Source: Muribaculaceae bacterium
GTDB lineage: Bacteria > Bacteroidota > Bacteroidia > Bacteroidales > Muribaculaceae
Assembly: GCA_017454355.1 (NCBI GenBank)
Contig: JAFTDD010000073.1
Span: forward strand, 1-64,000
Length of the DNA stretch: 64,000 nt
Reading direction: 5' to 3'
Part shown: positions 32,250 to 40,393 of the stretch, piece by piece
How positions within the stretch are numbered: position 1 is the stretch's first letter
Layout of the letters: every line of letters starts with the position of its first letter
Program-made: the position numbers and the translations under genes
Notes under the pieces: generated by a model
Databases searched by the model: none
What the model was told of the DNA's origin: nothing
Seen by the model: the letters and a program-made list of their open reading frames with translations, nothing else

Positions 32250-33332
32250 CTATGCGTTGTCGTTTTGGAGGGAATTATCAAGGGTCGCATCGGGAGCGTC
32301 GGGCATGGGACCGGCGCCGGGCATCGGGCGGTACATGTTCATGGTCATTGCCTTGATCATGCGCTCATAGACGCTGTTGAGTTGCTTCATGTAGCGGGCC
32401 ATCTTCTCGGTCTCGTCACAGTAGTGGGCACTCTCGGCGGCCGACTTCTCATACATGTCGCGGATATCCTTCAAACCGCGGTTCACGCGGTCGATGTCGT
32501 TGATTTGCGAACTGATGCTCTTGAGTTGGATCTCATAAATGGTGTTCAGGCCGCTGATGTTGCGGTTGAGGGCCTGCATCTGGTCGACATAGCCGGTGGA
32601 ACTCTCGGTGATTGACGCGCTGTTGTCGGTAATGGCGTGGTAACTCTGCAGCAGTGTCTCGCTCACCTCATTCAGGGCGGTGGTGGTCGTTGCCAGGCGT
32701 TGCATCTGCTCGCTGATTGTGGCCATCTGGCTCAGGTACTGCTGCGTGGCGTCGGTCAGTTCGGCCATGCGCGAGAGTTGGTCACTGGCGGCGGCCATCT
32801 TGGCGATGCTCTCGCTCAGCGACTGGGTGTCCTCGGGCGTGAGGTCGATGCCGGCGGGAATACCGGCCGCGGCGCGCGCCTGGTCGCCGGTGACGGTCAC
32901 GTTAATCGTGCCGCCCTGGCCGCCGGTGCCGCCTTGACCCTCAACGGCCTCACCGCCGCCGGTGCCGCCGCCGATGACGATGCCGCCACCGCCAACGACG
33001 CCACCCACGACGCCGCCTACCACACCGCCGCCTTGGCCGCCCTCAAAGTCCGGACGGTCCTCCTCGTCGTGTGAGGCCAGCACGGGGAACACTTCCTCCC
33101 AGTGGTATTGCTGCTCCGGACGGTCAAAGGCCGTCAGCAAGAACATAAGCACCTCGGTGCCCATACCGATTGACAGCAGAGTGTTACCGCCTGGCAAGTG
33201 CAGAATTTTGAACAGTGCGCCCCAAATCACAACAGCGGCGCCGATACTGTAAGCGAAGTTGAAGAACCGTTGTCCGCTCTCGCCCGAGAGGAACTTCTCA
33301 ACGATGTTCTTATATCTTTTAATTCGACCCAT
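32250..33332 (-). CDS. gldL: Type IX secretion motor protein GldL (PorL)
   Basis: A 360-residue inner-membrane protein. Two transmembrane segments near the start (FFNFAYSIGAAVVIWGALFK and TLLSIGMGTEVLMFLLTAF) are the GldL signature, and the conserved Glu of the second helix is present (MGTEV). A Gly/Val-rich linker follows (about 90-130, with repeated GGVVGG), then a long helical cytoplasmic coiled region (LSRMAELTDATQQYLSQM and beyond). The glycine-rich linker is longer than I expect for the family. Confidence 0.94.
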   Translation of the reverse strand: MGRIKRYKNIVEKFLSGESGQRFFNFAYSIGAAVVIWGALFKILHLPGGNTLLSIGMGTEVLMFLLTAFDRPEQQYHWEEVFPVLASHDEEDRPDFEGGQGGGVVGGVVGGVVGGGGIVIGGGTGGGEAVEGQGGTGGQGGTINVTVTGDQARAAAGIPAGIDLTPEDTQSLSESIAKMAAASDQLSRMAELTDATQQYLSQMATISEQMQRLATTTTALNEVSETLLQSYHAITDNSASITESSTGYVDQMQALNRNISGLNTIYEIQLKSISSQINDIDRVNRGLKDIRDMYEKSAAESAHYCDETEKMARYMKQLNSVYERMIKAMTMNMYRPMPGAGPMPDAPDATLDNSLQNDNA

Positions 33333-33364
33333 AGTAGTTGTCGTTTTTAGTTTTTCGTTTTAGT

Positions 33365-33482
33365 GAAAGGTTGAGGGGTTGAGAGGTTGAGCCATTTACT
33401 GAAGCAAATGGTAAGAAATGTATTATTACCGAGCGCGATAGCGCGAGGCTCAACCCCTCAACATCTCAACGCTCAACCTTTT
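33365..33482. repeat. TTGAGG-arm intergenic hairpin element
   Basis: Lies between gldK and gldL. Arms GGTTGAGGGGTTGAGAGG (33367-33384) and CTCAACCCCTCAACATC (33448-33464) enclose CATTTACTGAAGCAAATG and GAGCGCGATAGCGCGAGG hairpins. Confidence 0.75.
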
Positions 33483-33484
33483 AG

Positions 33485-34927
33485 TCAGTTCTTGCGTTTG
33501 CTCTTGCCGAAGCCCACCTTGGTGCGCACGCAGCGGAAGCCGATGTAACTGCGCTGCTCGTTCTGGTACTCCCACATGCGGATGTCGCCGCGGATATTGT
33601 GAGCCACGTCCTTCCACGAGCCGCCGCGCACGTTTTTACGCGACATATTATAGGGGTCTTCCTGCGCCACATAGTAGCGATACTCCGGATTGAGGTCGCT
33701 CGTCATGCGGTCAATCGACTCGGTGTAGGCCGTCGAGGTCCACTCGCTCACGTTGCCGGCCATGTCATAGAGGCCGAAGTCGTTGGGCTGATAAGTGCCC
33801 ACGGGCGAGGTGATGATGCTGCCGTCCTTCACGTAGTTGCCCTCCTGAGGCTTGAAGTTGGCGTAGAAGCAGCCGTCCTCCTCGGTCAGCGGCAGGTCGC
33901 CCTCCCACGGATACTTGTTCTTGTTGATGCCGGCGCGCGCGGCAAACTCCCACTCGGCCTCGGTGGGCAGGCGGTAAGGCTCAATATAGATGCCCTCCTT
34001 GCCGAGCGCCTTGCGCAGGTACTCGGTGCGCCACACGCAGAAGGCGTTGGCCTGCTCCCAACTCACGCCCACCACCGGGTGGTTGTTGTAGTTGCCGTTG
34101 GCGAAGTACATACGCACGTAAGGCTCATTATAGGCGTTGTCAAAATCGTTAATCCAGCACGTTGTGTCGGGATAGATATTGACAATGTAGGTGTTGACAA
34201 AGTCGTAGTCGCTCTGCAGCTGGCGCGTGATGGTCTGGCGCACGATGCGGCCCTCATCGTCGACGTAGGCGGTGTCCTTGCTGATCATCGGCAGGGTGTT
34301 GTCCACCTCGTGGTCGGTGTTGTAGTCGCGACGCGTGGCGTCAAAGCGGTTGCGGCGCTTGGCGGCCTCCGTGAGGTTGTAAATCTCATACCGGTAGTTG
34401 AGTTGCGTGGGGTCGAGTTCCTTCTTGCCGGTAATCAGGTTGGTGCGGTAGACGCTCTCGATAGCGCGCTCCTCGTCCTCGCTGGGGTTCTTCCAGGGGA
34501 TGGCCTTGTTCCAGTTGAGGCGCGGCGTGATGGGGTTGCCGTCCTTGTCCTCCTCAATCTTGAACTCCTCGTTGCCGCCGTAGGCGGGGTCGGCCAGACG
34601 CTCGCGGATGATGGAGTCGCGCACCCAGAAGACAAACTGCTTGTACTTGGCGTTGCTCACCTCGGTCTCGTCCATCCAGAACGCGTCCACGCTCACGCCG
34701 TGGGCCGTGCTGTCCAGGCCCCACACGCTGTCGCGCTTGTCGGGTCCCTCGCGCATCGAGCCGCAGTCCACCAGCACCATGCCGTAAGGCGTGGGCTCGG
34801 TATAGGTCGCCGCGCCGATGCCGGTCACCTCGCCGCCGCCCGACTTGCTGCCGCGCAACGCGCCACACGAACTCACCATCAGCGCGCTCGCGGCAATTAC
34901 CGTTATCGCTAAATATTGTCCTTTCAT
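33485..34927 (-). CDS. gldK: Type IX secretion lipoprotein GldK (PorK)
   Basis: A 480-residue outer-membrane lipoprotein: signal peptide with lipobox LMVSSC (Cys about 21), then a formylglycine-generating-enzyme-like (SUMF1) domain. Visible are GMVLVDCGSM, DAFWMDETEVSNAKYKQFVFW, HPVVGVSWEQANAFCVWRTEYL, YRLPTEAEWEFAARAG, DMAGNVSEWT, RGGSWKD and a C-terminal RSYIGFRCVR. In GldK this fold is structural, and it builds the periplasmic ring with GldN. It follows porP by 101 bp of minisatellite sequence. Confidence 0.95.
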   Translation of the reverse strand: MKGQYLAITVIAASALMVSSCGALRGSKSGGGEVTGIGAATYTEPTPYGMVLVDCGSMREGPDKRDSVWGLDSTAHGVSVDAFWMDETEVSNAKYKQFVFWVRDSIIRERLADPAYGGNEEFKIEEDKDGNPITPRLNWNKAIPWKNPSEDEERAIESVYRTNLITGKKELDPTQLNYRYEIYNLTEAAKRRNRFDATRRDYNTDHEVDNTLPMISKDTAYVDDEGRIVRQTITRQLQSDYDFVNTYIVNIYPDTTCWINDFDNAYNEPYVRMYFANGNYNNHPVVGVSWEQANAFCVWRTEYLRKALGKEGIYIEPYRLPTEAEWEFAARAGINKNKYPWEGDLPLTEEDGCFYANFKPQEGNYVKDGSIITSPVGTYQPNDFGLYDMAGNVSEWTSTAYTESIDRMTSDLNPEYRYYVAQEDPYNMSRKNVRGGSWKDVAHNIRGDIRMWEYQNEQRSYIGFRCVRTKVGFGKSKRKN

Positions 34928-34931
34928 TATA

Positions 34932-35020
34932 TAGTCGTTAGTCGTTAGTCATTAGTCGTTAGCGTCCTTAGATTTCTCAGAACTCTTAGATTTCTTAGAT
35001 TTCTTAGCACTCTTAGAATC
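34932..35020. repeat. Adjacent 7-bp and 9-bp tandem repeats
   Basis: 34932-34964 is about four TAGTCGT units (7 bp). 34967-35020 is six 9-bp units of the CTTAGATTT/CTCAGAACT type (starts 34967, 34976, 34985, 34994, 35003, 35012). They fill the gap between porP and gldK. Confidence 0.85.
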
Positions 35021-35028
35021 ACCGCCCT

Positions 35029-36024
35029 CTACATCCACCGGATGCTGCGGTGGCTGTTGCGGTTCTTCGGTCCCATATCGAGTTTCACGTTGTAACTCAC
35101 AAACAGTTCATGACTGCCGTGCGTCACCCGGCTGAGGGCCGAGATGGGATAATCGTAGGCGTAGCCAACGGTGAAGTTCTTGATGTCAACGCCAATCATC
35201 GCGCTCACGGCATCGTTGTGGCGGTAGCCGACACCAAAACTGATGAACTTTTTGTAGCGGGCCTTGAAAGTGGCGGCCAGCGACAATGCCTTGAAGTCGG
35301 TGCCCACCATCACCGAGGGCTGCAATTCAAATAACGTGTTTTTAATCGGAATATTGCTGCCGGCCATGAAATAATACAGGCGGCCGGTGTTGAACTCGTA
35401 GAGGTTATCCTCGTTGCCCTCGGTCTTGAGGGTGACGCTCGGCGCGTTGATGTGGGTGCTCGAAATCGCCGTCCAAAACCACTTGTGCTCAAACATAATG
35501 CCCGCGGCGATGTCAAACGCCGTGCCGCTCACGTCGGTGTTGGGAATCGCCTCGTCGGTCGAACTGTGAGCCTCATCACCCTCGACCTCGGGAATGAAAA
35601 TCTTGCTGCCCTTGAACGTCTCGGTCACGATGCCCGGCTGGATGCCGATGCTCAACGTGCCGCCCAGCATCTTCTTCTTCCACGACAACTGCACTCCGGC
35701 GTTGATGCCGCTATAGAGGCCCATCGACTCCTGACGCAGGTTCACGCCCACGCCCCATCGGCGGTTCAAGAACTTGAACGGCATGTCGGCCATGGCCATA
35801 AACGTCATCGGCGCGTGGGTGATGCCCACCCACTGCAACCGGCTGCCGGCCGTGATGTGGATAAAATCGGTGCGACCCGTCGCCGCCGGGTTATAGTAGG
35901 CCGGCACGGTGGCAAACTGCGTCAGCATGGCGTCCACCTGGGCTGCGGCGCGGCCGCCGCCGGCAATCATGCAGGCAACAACCGCGACAAATGTGACGAT
36001 ATGTAACCGCGACAAATGTTTCAT
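35029..36024 (-). CDS. porP: PorP/SprF family type IX secretion outer-membrane protein
   Basis: A 331-residue outer-membrane beta barrel. The signal peptide is basic and hydrophobic, ending near AAAQ (about 29). The family start QVDAMLTQFATVPAYYNPAATG is followed by IHITAGSRLQWVG and RRWGVGVNLRQESMGLYSG, and the protein ends in alternating aromatic strands (VSYNVKLDM). PorP/SprF proteins link the T9SS ring to the outer membrane. It is first of the porP-gldKLMN run. Confidence 0.92.
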   Translation of the reverse strand: MKHLSRLHIVTFVAVVACMIAGGGRAAAQVDAMLTQFATVPAYYNPAATGRTDFIHITAGSRLQWVGITHAPMTFMAMADMPFKFLNRRWGVGVNLRQESMGLYSGINAGVQLSWKKKMLGGTLSIGIQPGIVTETFKGSKIFIPEVEGDEAHSSTDEAIPNTDVSGTAFDIAAGIMFEHKWFWTAISSTHINAPSVTLKTEGNEDNLYEFNTGRLYYFMAGSNIPIKNTLFELQPSVMVGTDFKALSLAATFKARYKKFISFGVGYRHNDAVSAMIGVDIKNFTVGYAYDYPISALSRVTHGSHELFVSYNVKLDMGPKNRNSHRSIRWM

Positions 36025-36566
36025 CTCGCAAATTATAACGCACCGCCCCCCGATTTATTGCCCACCCCTCCCTCGAAACAAGACAAAAGAACAAAAGACA
36101 GGAGAACAAGAGGAAAAAGTCAAAAGAACAAAAAGAAGAGGACAAAAGAGAACATTACACAATGTACACAGAAGACATATTTTCTAATGTTGCCCAACCC
36201 ACGGTAGTGGGTTTTACAAAAACCCCAGGTTGACACCGCCAGGTGGCTACCTGGGGGGCCGCAGGACTCCTCTCACACTGTGCTACCTCGAAGAGGTTGC
36301 ACACTCCCACGAGAAGGTGCAACCTCTTCGAGGTAGCACAGTGTATTATCGTGCTCCAAGCCCCAGGTAGTCGCTTCGCTCCAACCTGGGGTTCTCGTAA
36401 AACCTCTGACGAGGTTTGTGCAACTCGCCAAAGCGGGTTGTAGTCGAAAATACAATTCGTTAATTTCGCATAATTCGCGGTTCTCTCTCTCGTAAATCTC
36501 CGAAAAACATTTTTTAGAGTCCGGCCAACGTTGACAACATGAGCCCTCGTTAGGGGCTATAAGGGG
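36025..36566. repeat. porP upstream tract and nested palindromic repeat, copy B
   Basis: No gene is seen in these 542 bp. 36075-36160 is a purine-rich tract (AAAAGAACAAAAGA-like units) that reads on the minus strand as repeated TTTTG/TTCTTTTG upstream of porP. 36187-36441 is copy B of the nested palindrome, with the same stems as copy A (CTACCTCGAAGAGGTTGCAC and inverse; CCCCAGGT/ACCTGGGG). 36445-36560 shows nothing recognisable. Confidence 0.75.
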
Positions 36567-37142
36567 TTAATCGAGGGATAGAGGGATGGCTGTGCCGGAG
36601 GCGAGGGAGGCGGCAACATCGATAATGCGCTGGTTGGAGGAGCCGCGAAACAGCAGCGTGGTGTCGCGCAGGGATTGGACAAAGGGGCCGTCGACGACGA
36701 CGTCAACGTTGCTCACAGCGTCGAGCAACCGTGGCGTAGCAACAATCTGCTCCCAACGATAGCCGGTGTAGAGCCAGATGTCGGCCTCCCCCACCCCCCG
36801 TGGGTCCTCCCCCCACCGCCGCCCCGTAGGGCCAGGCCAAGGCCAGGCCCTACAAGGAGGGGAACTTGTTTTATGGCGGTCTTTGAGGAGGCGGGTAAGG
36901 GCGGCGATGCCTTCGGCTTGAAAGAGCGGGTCGCCGCCGCTGAGGGTGACGGGCATCTCCTCGCGGGCAATCACATCTAGCAGGTCGCTGACGGCAATCT
37001 CATGGCCGGCGTGCGGGTCCCACGACTGCGGATTGTGGCAACCGGGGCAATGATGGGCGCATCCGGCCAGATAGATGCTCGTCCTGAGGTGTGGCCCGTC
37101 GACACTTGTGCCGGCCACTATATCAATCACACGTAATAGCAT
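36567..37142 (-). CDS. nrdG: Anaerobic ribonucleotide reductase activating protein
   Basis: A 191-residue radical SAM activase that installs the glycyl radical on NrdD. The start is the ATG at 37140-37142, in a 7-bp repeat. CAHHCPGCHNPQSWD supplies the CxxxCxxC-type iron-sulfur cysteines, and LSGGDPLFQ and DIWLYTGYRWE are conserved. Between LLKDRHK and DIWLYTGY is a stretch of about 27 residues (SSPPCRAWPWPG and beyond), encoded by 36785-36870. That stretch includes the dispersed GGCCAGGCC palindrome and looks like an in-frame repeat insertion. Typical NrdG proteins are about 155 residues. Whether the enzyme works is unknown. Confidence 0.88.
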   Translation of the reverse strand: MLLRVIDIVAGTSVDGPHLRTSIYLAGCAHHCPGCHNPQSWDPHAGHEIAVSDLLDVIAREEMPVTLSGGDPLFQAEGIAALTRLLKDRHKTSSPPCRAWPWPGPTGRRWGEDPRGVGEADIWLYTGYRWEQIVATPRLLDAVSNVDVVVDGPFVQSLRDTTLLFRGSSNQRIIDVAASLASGTAIPLSLD

Positions 37143-37186
37143 GTAGCATGTAGCATGTAGCACGTAGCACGTAGCACGTAGCACGT
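37138..37186. repeat. 7-bp tandem repeat between nrdD and nrdG
   Basis: Seven units of GCATGTA then GCACGTA. The nrdG start codon lies in the first unit. Because 7 bp is not a multiple of three, changes in copy number would move possible starts between frames. Confidence 0.85.
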
Positions 37187-37204
37187 TATTAGATAGCTGT
37201 TTAC

Positions 37205-39412
37205 TTATTTGTGGACGACGCGGTCGCGGAGTTCGGCGAGTTTGCCGCTGTTCCAACGGTCGGTTGTGCCGACGAGGTAGCCGGTGATGCGCTGCAGGCG
37301 GTCGATGTGGGTGCCTCCACACTTGGGACACACCTCGAGGCCGTCGGTGGCGTCCTCATAGCCGCAGTCCATACAGCGGTTGCGGTTGTGGTTCACGCTG
37401 CAGTAGCCCATGTTGTAGCGGTCCATGAGGTCGACGACATCGCTGATGGCGTCGGGGTTGTGGGTGGCGTCGCCGTCAATCTCCACATAGAAGATGTGTC
37501 CGCCGCGCGTGATCTCGTGGTAGGGAGCCTCCACCTCAGCCTTGTGTTTGGGCGAGCAGTGGTAATAGACTGGCACGTGGTTGCTATTGGTGTAATAGTC
37601 CTTGTCGGTCACGCCGGGAATACTGCCGAAGTCCTTGCGGTCGCGCTTGGTGAACTTGCCGGCGAGGCCCTCGGCGGGCGTGGCGAGCACGCTGTAGTTG
37701 TGGTGGTAGCGCTCGCTGAAGTCGTTGACCCTCTCGCGCATATAGCCGATGATTTTCAACCCTAATTGCTGCGCCTCGTCGCTCTCGCCGTGGTGCTTGC
37801 CGGTGAGCGCGATCAGACACTCCGCGAGGCCGATAAAGCCGATGCCGAGGGTCCCTTGATTGATGACGCTCTCCACGCGGTCTTCGGGCTTGAGTTTGTC
37901 GGCGCCGGTCCACAGTTGCGACATGAGCAGCGGGAACTGCTTGGCCATGGCCGTCTTCTGGAAGTTGAAGCGGTCATCGAGTTGACGGGCGGTAATCTCA
38001 AGCACGCTGTCCAGTTTGGCGAAGAAGGCGTCGATGCGCTCCTGTTTGTCGTCGATGCCCATACACTCGATTGCCAGGCGCACGATGTTGATTGTTGAGA
38101 ACGAGAGGTTGCCGCGGCCGATGGACGTCTTGTCGCCGAAGCGGTTTTCAAACACACGGGTGCGGCAGCCCATTGTCGCCACCTCATATTTGTATCGCTC
38201 GGGGTCGTCGGCCCGCCACATCTCATGTTGGTTGTAGGTGGCGTCGAGGTTGACGAAGTTGGGGAAGAAGCGCCGCGCGGTCACCTTGCAGGCAAGGCGG
38301 TAGAGGTCATAGTTGGGGTCGCCGGGCAGGTAACTCACTCCGCGTTTCTTTTTCCATATTTGGATAGGGAAAATGGCTGTGGCGCCTCCGCCCACGCCCT
38401 CGTAGGTGCTGTTGAGCAGTTCGCGGATGATGCAGCGTCCCTCGGCACTGGTGTCGGTGCCGTAGTTGATAGAACTGAACACCACCTGGTTGCCGCCACG
38501 GCTGTGGATAGTGTTCATGTTGTGTATAAAGGCCTCCATGGCCTGGTGGACGCGCGAGGCGGTGCGGTTGATGGCGTGCTGCACTAGCCGCTGCGTGCCC
38601 TCGAGGCCGTCGAGCGGTTTGGCGATATAGTCGTCGAGGTGCATATCGTAGCAGTCGGTGAGGTCGGTGCCGCCCAACGTCTCGAGGATTTTCAGTTCCT
38701 CGATAAACGACTTGCGCACAAACGGAGCGAGGTAGAAGTCAAAGGCGGGGATGGCTTGACCGCCGTGCATCTCGTTTTGGGCAGTTTCCATGGTGATGCA
38801 GGCCATCACGCTGGCTGTCTCGATGCGCTTGGCGGGACGGCTCTCGCCATGGCCGGCGATAAAGCCACCACTCAAAATCTTGTCGAGCGGGTGCTGGACA
38901 CACGTCAGGCTCTTGGTCGGGTAATAGTCCTTGTCGTGAATGTGCAGGTAGTTATGGCGCACGGCGTCGGCGGCCTCCTCGCTGAGCAGGTAGTCGTCGA
39001 CAAACGGCTTGGTGGTCTCGCTGGCGAACTTCATCATCATGCCGGCAGGAGTGTCGGCGTTCATGTTGGCGTTCTCGCGCGTGATGTCGTTGTTCTTGGC
39101 GTTGATAATTTCGAGGAACATGTCGCGCACCTTGGCCCGCCGGGCCACGCTGCGCTTCTGGCGATAGCCGATGTAGCATCGCGCCACCTCTTTGCGCGGA
39201 CTCTTCATGAGTTCGAGTTCCACCATGTCCTGGATTTCCTCGACGCTCATCTGACTGCGGCCGCGCTGACCGATGCGGTCGGCGATGCGCTGGATGAGAG
39301 CCTCGTCCTCGCCGGCCTCCGTGGCGAGCATCGCCTTGCGGATTGCGGCCTTGATTTTCTCCTCGTTGTAGCCGACGATGCGGCCGTCACGCTTCAAAAC
39401 AGTTGTTATCAT
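37205..39412 (-). CDS. nrdD: Anaerobic ribonucleoside-triphosphate reductase
   Basis: A 735-residue class III reductase that makes deoxynucleotides without oxygen. An ATP-cone (about 1-95: VLKRDGRIVGYNEEKIKAAI) regulates it. The catalytic part shows HIHDKDYYPTKSLTCVQHPL, VVFSSINYGTD and FGSIPGVTDKDYYTNS. The C-terminus has the zinc site CMDCGYEDATDG...VCPKCGG and the glycyl-radical loop RITGYLVGT (Gly about 715). Gene order nrdD-nrdG is standard. The strong promoter is at 39445-39476. Confidence 0.97.
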   Translation of the reverse strand: MITTVLKRDGRIVGYNEEKIKAAIRKAMLATEAGEDEALIQRIADRIGQRGRSQMSVEEIQDMVELELMKSPRKEVARCYIGYRQKRSVARRAKVRDMFLEIINAKNNDITRENANMNADTPAGMMMKFASETTKPFVDDYLLSEEAADAVRHNYLHIHDKDYYPTKSLTCVQHPLDKILSGGFIAGHGESRPAKRIETASVMACITMETAQNEMHGGQAIPAFDFYLAPFVRKSFIEELKILETLGGTDLTDCYDMHLDDYIAKPLDGLEGTQRLVQHAINRTASRVHQAMEAFIHNMNTIHSRGGNQVVFSSINYGTDTSAEGRCIIRELLNSTYEGVGGGATAIFPIQIWKKKRGVSYLPGDPNYDLYRLACKVTARRFFPNFVNLDATYNQHEMWRADDPERYKYEVATMGCRTRVFENRFGDKTSIGRGNLSFSTINIVRLAIECMGIDDKQERIDAFFAKLDSVLEITARQLDDRFNFQKTAMAKQFPLLMSQLWTGADKLKPEDRVESVINQGTLGIGFIGLAECLIALTGKHHGESDEAQQLGLKIIGYMRERVNDFSERYHHNYSVLATPAEGLAGKFTKRDRKDFGSIPGVTDKDYYTNSNHVPVYYHCSPKHKAEVEAPYHEITRGGHIFYVEIDGDATHNPDAISDVVDLMDRYNMGYCSVNHNRNRCMDCGYEDATDGLEVCPKCGGTHIDRLQRITGYLVGTTDRWNSGKLAELRDRVVHK

Positions 39413-39444
39413 AGTCGTTTTTGGTTGTTAGTCGAAATCGGCTG

Positions 39445-39476
39445 CGAAGTTACAACAACAGATAATTGTGACCAAA
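39445..39476 (-). promoter_or_regulatory. nrdD promoter
   Basis: On the minus strand TTTG (39476-39473), a 20-bp spacer and TAACTTCG (39452-39445, one base off TAnnTTTG), giving a leader of about 28 nt. No NrdR box was recognised. Confidence 0.65.
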
Positions 39477-39504
39477 TTTTTTAACATAAAGTTTTTCACA
39501 ATTT

Positions 39505-39585
39505 CTATTTTGGAAAACTTTTTCTTGTGAATAAAAAATTACAACCCTCATTCACAGAGAATTGTAATTTATTTTGGAAAACTTT
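39505..39585. terminator. Hairpin after the vapBC-like operon with flanking direct repeats
   Basis: AAATTACAA (39536-39544) and TTGTAATTT (39562-39570) form a 9-bp perfect stem. On the minus strand a T-run follows, so it can end the toxin-antitoxin transcript. A TATTTTGGAAAACTTT direct repeat flanks it (39506-39521 and 39570-39585). Confidence 0.55.
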
Positions 39586-39659
39586 ATGCAGAAATCCAGC
39601 CTATCGATTTTGCGATTCAGGATACCTTATCGCTCCTAATCACCAATCTATATTGCCAA

Positions 39660-40064
39660 TTATGTCCAATTTTCTATTTGAAGATTTTCAATCCGGCAAA
39701 AGTGACGAGTATTATTTGTTACTGTAATTAAATTATTCTCTCGTGCCGAAATCCCAATAAGCAAATCAAAATCTTCAATTATTTGACCGATACTCTCCAG
39801 ACGAACTTTCTCAAATGAAAAAGCATCTGCAATGCCGTCTATACCAACAATGGTGTAATAATCTATCAGCAGATTGGCTTTATCTATTTCCTGTTGGCGA
39901 TATTGCTGGGGCGCATGATATGCGCCATAAAGCAACTCGATTGCTGTTATTATTGAGATACAGCAATATTGGTTGTATTCGACACACATCTTTCGCACTT
40001 TTTCATTACCGCGAAGCAATTCAATGCAGGTTGATGTGTCTAACAGATACTTAAGGTTGGTCAT
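39660..40064 (-). CDS. VapC-like PIN-domain toxin
   Basis: A 134-residue PIN domain ribonuclease. The acidic residues of the active site are visible in YLLDTSTCIELLRG (first Asp), ISIITAIELLYGA (Glu), EDFDLLIGISARE (Asp) and TNNTRHF (near the last acidic position). The base composition is AT-rich compared with the neighbours. It starts 5 bp after the antitoxin gene, the standard VapBC order. Cleavage of RNA is inferred from the family. Confidence 0.88.
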   Translation of the reverse strand: MTNLKYLLDTSTCIELLRGNEKVRKMCVEYNQYCCISIITAIELLYGAYHAPQQYRQQEIDKANLLIDYYTIVGIDGIADAFSFEKVRLESIGQIIEDFDLLIGISARENNLITVTNNTRHFCRIENLQIENWT

Positions 40065-40069
40065 GGGAC

Positions 40070-40309
40070 TTATAGATTTGGAAATGTATTAGTAGTGCGG
40101 CCGGCACGTATCTGTGATATAATATCCTCAGTGCTGCGCTCGTCAACACACCACCCACCGAAGAATCTATTTATTTCATTTTCTACACGCACACGACGAT
40201 CGGCCTCATCTTCAGTGATGCTGTCTATTAACCGGCGCGACAAAGTTAATCGCTCACCAGGTGTGAGGCGCTGAGCCTTAGCCCAAATTTCATCTATCGA
40301 AACTCCCAT
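40070..40309 (-). CDS. Antitoxin of the PIN-domain module
   Basis: A 79-residue protein from the ATG at 40307-40309 (a TTG 10 codons upstream is in frame but less likely). The N-terminal half is helical (VSIDEIWAKAQRLTPGERL), ending in a C-terminal RAGRTTNTF stretch that could bind the toxin. It is upstream of the PIN toxin in a two-gene operon. A DNA-binding fold is not obvious, so the antitoxin call rests on position and size. Confidence 0.6.
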   Translation of the reverse strand: MGVSIDEIWAKAQRLTPGERLTLSRRLIDSITEDEADRRVRVENEINRFFGGWCVDERSTEDIISQIRAGRTTNTFPNL

Positions 40310-40393
40310 ATTATTTAATATTATAAAAGTTGACTGCAAAAATAGAGATTAATTGTGTATTGTCAAAGTTTAAGAGCAACTTTTTTAGTTAGG

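Noticed and set aside
40310..40339. TTG start 10 codons upstream of the PIN-module antitoxin ATG
   Set aside because: Rare start codon, no added conserved sequence. The ATG at 40309 is preferred.
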